Shown here one piece after another: positions 55,545 through 64,000 of a stretch of DNA of 64,000 nucleotides (positions within the stretch are counted from its first letter, which is position 1; every line of letters starts with the position of its first letter). This stretch comes from Gordionus sp. m RMFG-2023. Its lineage: Eukaryota > Nematomorpha > Gordioida > Chordodea > Parachordodidae. The position numbers and the translations under genes were made by a program. Under the pieces are notes generated by a model, which was given only the letters and a program-made list of their open reading frames with translations, did not search any database and was not told the origin of the DNA. The stretch spans positions 27,141,120 to 27,205,119 of the forward strand of contig NC_088778.1 in the NCBI RefSeq assembly GCF_954871325.1, read 5' to 3'.

Positions 55545-57000
55545 TTTTCTTACTTTTTCCGCGTCTAGTTTTATGGTCGCGATCATCCCTTTTAGGCTTT
55601 CCGCCCTTCGTTTCGGCCGCCTTTTGGATATCGTTTAAATAAGCCTTCAAGACCGCTCCTATATCCGAAGGTCGCTCTTGTCTTTTCCTGGAATGTTTGG
55701 ATCGCCTTTCGGGCAGAGAGGACGTTATCGCCGAGGTTGTCCCTTTAGATTTTTTACCGCTTTCTTTATCGCGTTTCTTAGTTTTTTTGGAGGAGGATTG
55801 GGCGAAGGATAGCATCAGTTGTTTGAGTAAAGAAACTTTCGCCGAATCATCTTCGGCCGCCTCGTCGCTGGAAGATTTTTCTTCCGACTCGGATTCGGTG
55901 GAAGCATCGTCGCTGTTTTCACTGGGACTTAAGCGCGTGGGCGAGGCTTGCCCTTCCATCAACAGATCTACGAAAAAATTTCGGAGAGCCTCCCTATCAT
56001 CCGGATAAACAGATTTGATTGGCTTCCGCATATTCTTGCCTTCGGAGAGTTGACTACCACCATTTTTTGAAGAGGAGTGAATCTTAGAGGACGAAGATTT
56101 ACGGGCTTGGGGTGCGGGTTGCTCTGTCAGAACTTTTACTACTTTATCCTTAGCGGGTTTTATTATCTCAGAGGTACGCGAGACGTTCTTAGAGGCCTCT
56201 TTGTTCTTCGCGGAATTTTTTCTTTTATGAGCGTGTTTTTCGGTGATCCTATCTTTGTTTGATGATACCTTATCATTGAGCAATGTCTGGGTGTCAACGT
56301 CAATGTCAACATCGTCGACACCGGCACCTTCACTCATCTCGGTCGAGGAGGCGCGCTTGCGCGTTTTCTTCTCGCGTTTGATTACCATTTTCTGATCTAA
56401 CGCGGTGGTAGTACTGATCTCTCGTGACCCTTTCTTGGTCCCGTTTCTAGACCTGGGGTCAACTAGCCCCAAATCTTCCGTAGAAATTGAAAGGCCATTT
56501 TGAAGGGCCGTAGAATGTAAGATTTTTTTTGATGTTTTGTTTTCAATAGCAGTGTTCTTTGTGAGTTGATTTGGTGGGAGAATGGCATCCATCTTAGACT
56601 GGATAAGGGGGATTTCTTTGAATTTCTTGACGGCTTTGCCGTCATTTTTGATGACTTCTAGCGCGTTATCAAAATGGTTAGATATTTCGAGCGTGGGCGT
56701 AGTGGAATGATTGACAGGTTTGTTTTCGCGGAGCTTTTTGGAATGTTTTTTCTTTGGTTTTTGTTTGGATTCGACGCGTTCCTCCCGCCCACTCTCCAAA
56801 TAAGTCCCGTCGTTTTGAGCCGCTTCTTTCTCACTTCCGGTCGCGTTTCCGAAAGAGTTCATGAGCATTTCCCTAAACATTTTGACCTTCTGGTCAATTT
56901 CCGTTTCACTTATCCCTTTATCTATTAATATATTGGTAACATGACTGCATTCATTTAAAATCACTAAATCGAAATTTTCGTTAATAACACTTTGATCCAT
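55507..57000 (-). CDS. SRRM2/cwf21-like Ser/Lys-rich exon, 3' end cut
   Basis: A 497-codon frame from ATG 57000 (context AAAATGG; an in-frame ATG lies 9 nt earlier). Residues about 20-50, NILIDKGISETEIDQKVKMF REMLMNS, resemble the cwf21 domain of SRRM2/CWC21 spliceosome proteins (MMEEQGYEEQQIQEKVATFRLMLLEK). The rest is low-complexity Lys/Ser/Glu-rich with KSK, SSSK and ESESEE runs, as in SR-related matrix proteins. GC is far above its surroundings. The last 13 codons, from 55544 down, belong to the hAT repeat, so the natural 3' end is missing. It could equally be another nuclear disordered protein. Upstream exons were not found. Confidence 0.5.
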   Translation of the reverse strand: MDQSVINENFDLVILNECSHVTNILIDKGISETEIDQKVKMFREMLMNSFGNATGSEKEAAQNDGTYLESGREERVESKQKPKKKHSKKLRENKPVNHSTTPTLEISNHFDNALEVIKNDGKAVKKFKEIPLIQSKMDAILPPNQLTKNTAIENKTSKKILHSTALQNGLSISTEDLGLVDPRSRNGTKKGSREISTTTALDQKMVIKREKKTRKRASSTEMSEGAGVDDVDIDVDTQTLLNDKVSSNKDRITEKHAHKRKNSAKNKEASKNVSRTSEIIKPAKDKVVKVLTEQPAPQARKSSSSKIHSSSKNGGSQLSEGKNMRKPIKSVYPDDREALRNFFVDLLMEGQASPTRLSPSENSDDASTESESEEKSSSDEAAEDDSAKVSLLKQLMLSFAQSSSKKTKKRDKESGKKSKGTTSAITSSLPERRSKHSRKRQERPSDIGAVLKAYLNDIQKAAETKGGKPKRDDRDHKTRRGKSKKIAIFDNTGKRSP

Positions 57001-57114
57001 TTTGAGCATTGTTGTTGGTTGCACTAGTAATTAGATGAAATTGATAACAGTTTAAAAACTGTATATCGATTTAAATTTCACATTAAAGGGATAGTTGATA
57101 AAACGTTCCAATTC

Positions 57115-59367
57115 GTGCTAGATATGGCCACGGCAACAGAAAATGCTCAAAACGAAATGACCATCAAGAAAGACTTGGTAAATAGTGTCAGACCGCAAGA
57201 TAACAAACATAAAATGCCTAATTCACAAGAGTTTGTTAAGAGAGATAATAATTATAGGAAGCCTAATAATAAGTTTTACGATAATAAATGTAAGAATTGT
57301 GCCGGCTGGCATGAAAGATATTTATGCCCAGCTAAAGACAAAACATGTTTTAAGTGCCAGAGAACCGGACATTTCGCAGCATGTTGCCTTAGTAAGCCTG
57401 TATATCGCAATTTAAACTCAGTGAAACCACATTTTCACTCAAGTGATTCGATTAATAATCTCTGGACAAGGGGATTAAATAAAAGGGCTAAGATCACAGC
57501 CAAAATAAATGGACTTAGTGTCACTTTTGATTATGATACAGGAGCACAAGCCTCGATTATAGGATTGAATATTTGGGAGAAAATTGGCAAACCATTAACA
57601 TCTTCCACAAACCCATTAGCAGCCTATGGAGATAAGCCTTTGGATCTTATGGGTGAAGCCATGGTTCGTGTGCAAGTGGGGAAGGAAATTCGCAATTTAT
57701 CAGTTATTATAATAAAGTCAAATGATTTACCTCTGTTTGGGTTGCCATGGATTTTAGCATTTGGGTTTGAGTTACCGAGACAGGTAAGCATACAACAGGT
57801 TCTCAAAACGAATAGAGAAACAATAACATCAAGTTGCCACCAAACCAACGATGCCCCGATGGGCCGCTCGAATACATTCGGTGCCCCCGCGGGCCAAAGC
57901 CTCGATGGGCCGTTCGAATACAATCGATGTTCACACGGATCGAGGATGTCACTAACGGAAGACTCAATGGGGCATTTGTTAGCTAAACAGTTTAAAGCTG
58001 TTTTTGACGACAAACCGGGGTTGATACGTAATTACGCGGTGCGACTTCAATTAAAAGATACGGCTGTTCCAAAATCGTTTCCAGCTCGTCGAGTGCCATT
58101 TCCGTTACGCAGAGCGGTTGAACTAGAACTGGATCGCCTTGTGGCTGCTGAGATTTTGGAGCCCATCGATTCCTCTATAACTAGGGTGCCATGGGCAACC
58201 CCAACAGTAAATGTCAGAAAAAACAATGGCGAGATTCGTATTTGCGCAGATTTCAAGGTGAGTCTAAATCCCCATCTATTATATGATCATCACGTTATTC
58301 CTACACTGGATGACTTATTGGTTAAGATTCAGGGGGGAACCGTTTTACGGTGATAGATTTAAAGGACGCGTATCTACAAATGGCCGTTGAGCCAGAGTCC
58401 CAAGAATATTTGGTCATCTCAACACATAAAGGATATTTTCGATACCGAAGGATGCCGTTTGGGCTTTCGTGCGCACCAACTATTTTCCAGCGTTACATGG
58501 ACAATGTTTTGAAAGATTGCCCGATGACTGGAGTGTATTTGGACGATGTAATTATCTCCGGCGAAAATGACGCCGAACACCTGGCTAATTTAAAAATAGT
58601 ACTCGAAAGGCTGCAGGAAGCCGGCCTCAAAGCTAAATTTGAAAAGGTCCAATTTCTACGGAAATCTGTTTCATTTTTAGGTATAGTTATCGACCAAAAT
58701 GGGGTACATCCAAGCGAAGAGAAAGTTAAAGCAATCCAGGCCGCACCTAACCCCAAGAATGTTCATCAGTTACGTTCATTTCTTGGGCTTGTCACATATC
58801 ATGAACGGTTCATTCCCAATCTTCATAGTGAAGCAGCTGTGTTACATCGATTGACTAGTGTAAAAGTACCATGGTGTTGGACTAATGTAGAGCAGGAGGC
58901 TTTCGATAAGGTTAAGACATTGTTATCAGCGGAAGAAACCTTAACGCCGTATAATGCTAAATTACCGTTGATTATGGAGTGTGACGCGTCAGATACAGGA
59001 CTGGGGGCTGTTTTACTTCATAAGGTTTCACAAAACGAGGAAAAACCCATAGCATTCGCGTCTCGGACGTTGTTACAGTCGGAGAAACATTATGCGCCTA
59101 TCGATAAAGAAGCGAGGGCATTGTTATTTGGAATAGAAAAATTCCACAACTTTATCTACGGTCGAAAATTTAAACTTCGGACAGACCATAAACCCTTGGA
59201 ACGGTTGTTCGGGGAAAAGAGGGATCTGCCAAAGATATCGAACAATCGTCTGACACGTTGGGCCTGGAAGATGGCCGCTTACGACTTTTACTTCCTCGAA
59301 ATGACTGAGCTAGATCAATTTTCAGGCGCATTGCTCGAGACCGATAAAGATCTCGAATCAAGACCCG
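57115..59367 (+). mobile_element. Ty3/Gypsy retrotransposon fossil (Mag-like), partial
   Basis: Plus strand. Parts in order: gag-type zinc knuckles (CKNCAGWHERYLCPAKDKTC FKCQRTGHFAACC), aspartic protease (DTGAQASIIGL), reverse transcriptase (RICADFK... SCAPTIFQRY, VYLDDVIISG) and RNase H (MECDASDTGLGAVLL, FASRTLL). No LTRs and no integrase were seen, so it is a broken, incomplete copy, with about one break inside the retained part. Frames are otherwise long, suggesting it is relatively young. The clade is judged from the K02A2.6-like wording of the domains. Confidence 0.85.
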
Positions 59368-60178
59368 AAATCAAAACTTGGTATTTTAATTATTTTCTCT
59401 ATAAAGTTGATATTCATGATATTAACAATTTTCTTGCTTTATCTAAATGCACCTAATTTGAATATTGTTTAACAAAAGAATATTGTCGATATTGATTTAT
59501 TTATATTTCTCTTTTATAATCACATGACCTATCATATTTGACATGTTTTTTATTTAAAAGCATTTCTAATATATTTTTTTAACCCTAACCCATATCTATC
59601 AAACCTTAAATTAACCCTAAACAAATTCTAAACCTTTAATTAACTACCCTAACCAGGAGCGTGAGTAGGCCTAAAACGAATTATTTGTTATTCATATCGA
59701 TTCGAAATTTCGAATCGAATATGAATAATGAGGAAAATATATTCGTATTATTCGAAATTATTTATATATAAATATTCGTAATTATTCGCAAATATCTATC
59801 AGTGCGATTGAGAAAATAGAAACTTATTATAACTTAACAAATATTCACACTATAATATCAACAATACTGGATCCTAGACTAAAAATGGAATTTTTTGAGC
59901 AACTACCAACTACATATAACATAGACACGACAAATCTATTAGAAAAATTTAAAGATGTATATAATGATTACAAAATAAAATATAATATCAAATCAAATCA
60001 ACATCAGTTAACCCAATAGTACAGTCGAACATGGATAGAATTTTTAAACAAAATAACATCGCATCAGTATGTTAGGTGGAGACATATCTTAACGAAATAA
60101 GAATCAGTTCAAATAAGAGTCCCTTAGAGTAGTGGAGATTGCATGGGGATCGTTTTCCTGTGTTGTCAAAAATGGCAA
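59368..60178. repeat. Large direct repeat, right copy (811 bp)
   Basis: Partner of 54733-55544. Here the hAT continues past the repeat end to its right terminus, so this copy looks like the original arrangement. Confidence 0.95.
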
Positions 60179-60767
60179 CTGATATATTGTCAATTCAGGG
60201 ATCTTTGGCTTCATGTGAGCGGTTGTTCTCAATAGGAACAAATATGATAATGAAAAATAGAATGTCTTTGAAGGAGGAAACTATTAGAAAGACTTTATGC
60301 TTAAAAAATTGGATATTATCAAATTCGGATTTACTATAATTTTATATTTTTGTGTATTATTTTCTATTTTTATAAAATGAGATTATTGTACATTTTTAAA
60401 AAATTTTAATATTAGATTGAAGAAATAGTTTAAATATTTTTTTATAAGCAATTCTAATTCTAAAAATCGGATATTTTGGTCAATTTGTTTGGTTAACGTT
60501 ATATGAAATCATTGGGTTTTATTTCGTTTATTTTCTATAAATTTTTATATTGTAATGACAATTAGTTTAGAGAATCCTTAAAAGTGTCATCTTTAAACAT
60601 CTGTAAAAAATTTTTTGCAAAATATTTTATAAGCTTTAGAAAAATTTTCGAATCGAATCGAATATTCGACGAATCGAAACGAATAATGATTTTATTATTC
60701 GTACGAATACGAATAGCGCAATTATTCGATTCGAAAATTCGATTCGATTCGTTTTTTTGTAGGCCTA
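59666..60767 (+). mobile_element. Small hAT element, complete ends, 1102 bp
   Basis: Left end TAGGCCTAAAACGAAT, right end ATTCGTTTTTTTGTAGGCCT A. Flanks AGCGTGAG (59658-59665) and CGCGTGAG (60768-60775) are a 7-of-8 target duplication. It carries a transposase core tail (TIISTILDPRLKMEFFEQLP) and, at 60139-60339, the dimerisation block DILSIQGSLASCERLFSIGT NMIMKNRMSL. The upstream transposase is lacking, so it is non-autonomous. The ends are rich in CGAATCGAAT words. Confidence 0.88.
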
Positions 60768-61309
60768 CGCGTGAGCAAAGGGGGCGAGGGCACCTCATAA
60801 GCCAAAAATTTCAGATTCCGTCTTAAATATTTTTCAAAAATATTTATGTTCTATAATTATTACTTTATATTTTATAATAATCAATCCTACCTCTTATAGC
60901 GATATTCCAATTTAAATTTATTTATTATATTCATAGGAGAAATTAATACGCTAATAATTTATTCTATGAATACCGGTTTCAAATTTTCCTTGACGTTATA
61001 TTTATCTACCATTTTAAAATAATCAATTTAATAGAGACTCTGAATAGCTGAAAGCAATATATTGAAACTTTATATGATTAGGCCAAATATAGGTAAAGAA
61101 TTTCATAAATTATTTGTCATTGCTGAATCAAAAGTAGAGTATGAATTTGATATTTATCAACAGGAAGGCGCTCATCTCAATGAAATATATAGGGTCAGTA
61201 GAAGGATACTATAAAATGAATCTCTTTATGCCCGTTTTGAATACTTTTATAACTCTAAAGAATGACGGGTTATTGATTAAACAGGCAGCACTTATAATTC
61301 TATAAATAT

Positions 61310-61967
61310 CAGAGACCTGCAGGCCTAAAAAAATTTTCAGGCCCGGCCCAAAAATATCATTTTTATTTTTTTTATAAATACATAGTATATTCTCAAAATT
61401 TTATTTACACAAATTTTTTGTAGTATCAATTTGTAATATACTAAATATCTGTTTAGAATTTAAAAAAAAAAGTGTTGTTAAAAGGCTTGTTTTGAGCCGA
61501 TTTTTAAAAACGGCTAACTCAGTGTTTTATCCAGAAAAATATTGTGCAAGGCTGAAAATTTTGCTCATAGAAGGAGCAAAGGTCTAGACATATAGTATCG
61601 AAATTTCGAGGCTTAGTCAATATTTTTCAAAATATTGAGTTAGCCGTTTTTAAAAATCGGCTCAAAACGAGCCGTTTAACAACATTAGCTAATATACTTG
61701 CTTATTAAATGATAATACTCGCCGAAAAATATGATAAAATACGAAATAATGAATTTTTTGAATATACCAGGTCGAATATAATTTTTAAAAATTCCGAGCC
61801 GGGCCTAAAAAATTTTTTTTTAAATCTAGGCCGGGCCGGCCCCAAATTTTTTTTTTAAAATATTCGGGCCTGGCCGGGCCTAAAATTTCTAAACCCGGGC
61901 CGGGTCGTAAAAAAATTTTTGGGAAAAAAATTCGGGCCGGGCCGTACAAATGGTTCCTCTGCAGCTG
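61310..61967. mobile_element. hAT-type MITE, family B, 658 bp with nested MITE
   Basis: Starts CAGAGACCTGCAGGCC and ends CTCTGCAGCTG. Perfect 8-bp duplication ATAAATAT at 61302-61309 and 61968-61975. A family A MITE (61471-61686) is nested inside, which explains the extra length. Confidence 0.88.
61471..61686. mobile_element. hAT-type MITE, family A, nested in family B
   Basis: Left AGTGTTGTTAAAAGGCTTGT, right GAGCCGTTTAACAACATTA. Both arms carry the subterminal AAAACGGCTAACTCA / GAGTTAGCCGTTTT. Confidence 0.85.
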
Positions 61968-62293
61968 ATAAATATTATTACTGCAGAATCCTTCCGAATC
62001 TATTTTAAATCTTAATTGAGTAAATATTAAATGTTTGGCCAATTTCTATTTTGAAGATGTTAAAATATCCCGTGATGAACTACTAGCTGTGTGCAAATTG
62101 TGGGTATAGAAGGGTTAAACATGGTTGATAATGTTCCAAAAATGCTATAAATGCTTCGCAAAATTTTAAACATATTTTAGATTATTTTTGCAATATATAA
62201 AACAATTGTATATTTTTGCAACTCTACCCATTAGTACTTCTACCAATAAAAGTACATTTTCTTATTTAACACGGATAAAACATACCTGAAAAG

Positions 62294-62504
62294 TAGTATT
62301 GTTAAATGACTTGATTTGAGCCGATTTTTAAAAACGGCTAATGCAATATTTTAATTAGAGCTAGGCCTCGAGATTTCGCTAATAGATGTTAAAACCCTTG
62401 TGCCATATATATGCAAAATCTTCTGGCTTGCTTGATAGTTTTTTGGATAAAATAATGAGTTCGCCGTTTTTAAAAATCGGATCAAATTGAGCCGGTTAAC
62501 ACTA
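62294..62504. mobile_element. hAT-type MITE, family A
   Basis: Left TAGTATTGTTAAATGACTTG, right GAGCCGGTTAACACTA. Flanks CTGAAAAG and CTGAAGAA are a worn 8-bp duplication. Confidence 0.8.
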
Positions 62505-64000
62505 CTGAAGAATACTGATTGAATGGATTAGTCCTTCTTTATACATAAAGAGTTGACATTAAGCACTGATGAAATCTTTGAAATTTTAGCTCAATCCTAA
62601 AGAAGATTGAATTTTTCACATTATAAATTAATTTTATAATATGCTTCTTTAATTTTCTCAAATTTATAATTCACCATATATTTTTTCCATCAATTATTTG
62701 CAGGTTTATATATGTGCAATAATTCTTAAGAATATTTTTGCTAGATTAAAATTTACATTTCCGACATATTTTTTTTAAAAACTATAATTTAAATTTAAAT
62801 ATCAAATTTTAAATGTTTGAAAAATTTATATCTTTTTTTTTACAAAATTATTTTTTGAGATATTTATTTTAGTGATTATTCATATCCTAAAAATATGTAC
62901 TTAATATTTATATTTGAATTTGTGTATTAGAAATTCTCAATATTTTATAGTCAATAGTCCTAATAAATTCCTGAAACTTAAATATTCTTAAATAAGTGCA
63001 AGAAATTTTTTTTTTTTAATTTAAATTACCCGCCATTATACCTAGGAAATTTCTGCGTATGCGCCCTTTCATCTTACTCCTTACTTTAGATGCCTGTTAA
63101 ATTTTAAATATATTTCATTCAGATATCAAAAATTTCAGTTGAATCTTGAGTTAAGATATCATCATCTAATTAATATAAATTACATATTCAATAATTTAAA
63201 AGAAATTTATTTTGCCATTTTTATTACATTTTTATATTGTGCAATTAAAAAAAATCTATTCAATTTTCAAAATATTTTTTTTTTATAAATAATATACAAG
63301 AAAATTTTATATCATTCATTAATATTTGTTAAAATATTAGTCAAAATCAAAATATTTGAGAATTCGTATTATATTTAAAAATTTATTAAGGTTGCGTCTA
63401 AAATATCAAAAAATTGAATTCACAAACTTTCGAAACTTTGATCAAAATAAATAAATAATAATTCTAAATAAAAATAAAAACATGTCCTAACCTATGAGAC
63501 ATAATTCCAAAAATTTTTAAAAATTTCGAAAATTTAGCATGATTTTAAAATTTGCGAAAGTTTTGAAACTTTGGTTTTGGAGACAGCTTTTAAATCAAAT
63601 TATTCTCTCTATTACTTGAAACTAGAACTTTTAGAAAGGAACCAGAAAAAAATAATCTAATATCCAGAACCTCTTTTTTAAAAATTTGTAGAAGCAGGAA
63701 CCCTGTCTGCCTTTTGAAATTAAACTTGAACCTTATTAAAAAGATTTTTGAAATTTCTTATTAATAAAGTATGAAACCGGAAGCGCAAGCTAAAACACCA
63801 GAATCTGATTCTCATTTAAGAACCGAACTTTCTTTCATTCTTTCCTTCTATCTTTTTTGATAAATTATCTATTATTTTATGAAATAGATTTATTGAGGGT
63901 AGGAGGTCGATAGGTTTTTCAAGTGATAGATAAAATGATAATATGATTAAATAAATATATAACTGCGCTGGCGTTATTATGAATAGGAGGGCCAAATGGC

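Larger units (their letters stand above)
60776..64000. other. AT-rich sequence with MITEs only
   Basis: Apart from the family B MITE (61310-61967, with a nested family A copy) and a family A MITE (62294-62504), nothing recognised. 62520-64000 is AT-rich without coding signal. Confidence 0.55.

Noticed and set aside
57624-58256. Minus-strand frames opposite the Gypsy protease and reverse transcriptase
   Set aside because: Shadows of the plus-strand coding sequence.
54733-60178. The 811-bp direct repeats as LTRs of the enclosed Gypsy element
   Set aside because: They carry hAT coding sequence and ordinary flank, do not start or end like LTRs, no primer-binding site follows the left copy, and a host-like gene on the other strand lies between the left copy and the Gypsy sequence.

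Overview
This window looks like a very AT-rich animal (metazoan) genome. Two host genes of clear animal families can be rebuilt exon by exon on the minus strand, and nearly everything between their exons is transposon-derived: hAT, piggyBac, fold-back elements, MITEs and decayed retroelements. The species cannot be named from the sequence. Ordinary stop codons, GT-AG introns from about 42 nt to 7.8 kb, and weak splice signals are what can be seen.

Layout. 4184-11274 (minus) holds part of a CD36/SCARB-type scavenger receptor gene; its 3' exons were not found. 11995-14109 is a decayed piggyBac transposon between the genes. 15449-52740 (minus) holds what appears to be a complete DDHD1-type intracellular phospholipase A1 gene: 17 exons whose reading phases agree at every junction, giving 3435 nt or 1144 residues, with the nucleophile motif AHSLG and all four DDHD residues. 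Its introns carry a 2.46-kb hAT with perfect target duplication, a decayed DIRS-like retroelement, a 5-kb fold-back hAT palindrome with tandem-repeat arms, another fold-back that encloses two exon-like pieces, a hAT remnant, and a piggyBac that splits an inverted repeat. 53095-53930 is a retroelement fragment upstream of the gene.

54733-60775 is structurally odd. An ~811-bp block, made of flank plus the 5' part of a small hAT, occurs twice as a near-identical direct repeat. Between the copies lies a 3.8-kb segment with a minus-strand SRRM2/cwf21-like exon and a plus-strand Ty3/Gypsy fossil, both cut at the segment edges. 60776-64000 holds only MITEs and AT-rich sequence.

The two host genes have no evident functional link beyond lipid biology (lipid uptake or scavenging at membranes; phosphatidic-acid-type phospholipid hydrolysis). 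They simply lie in the same orientation about 4.2 kb apart. No RNA genes, CRISPR arrays or prokaryotic signals were seen. Exon calls rest on reading the sequence and recalling family motifs, not on searches or transcripts.
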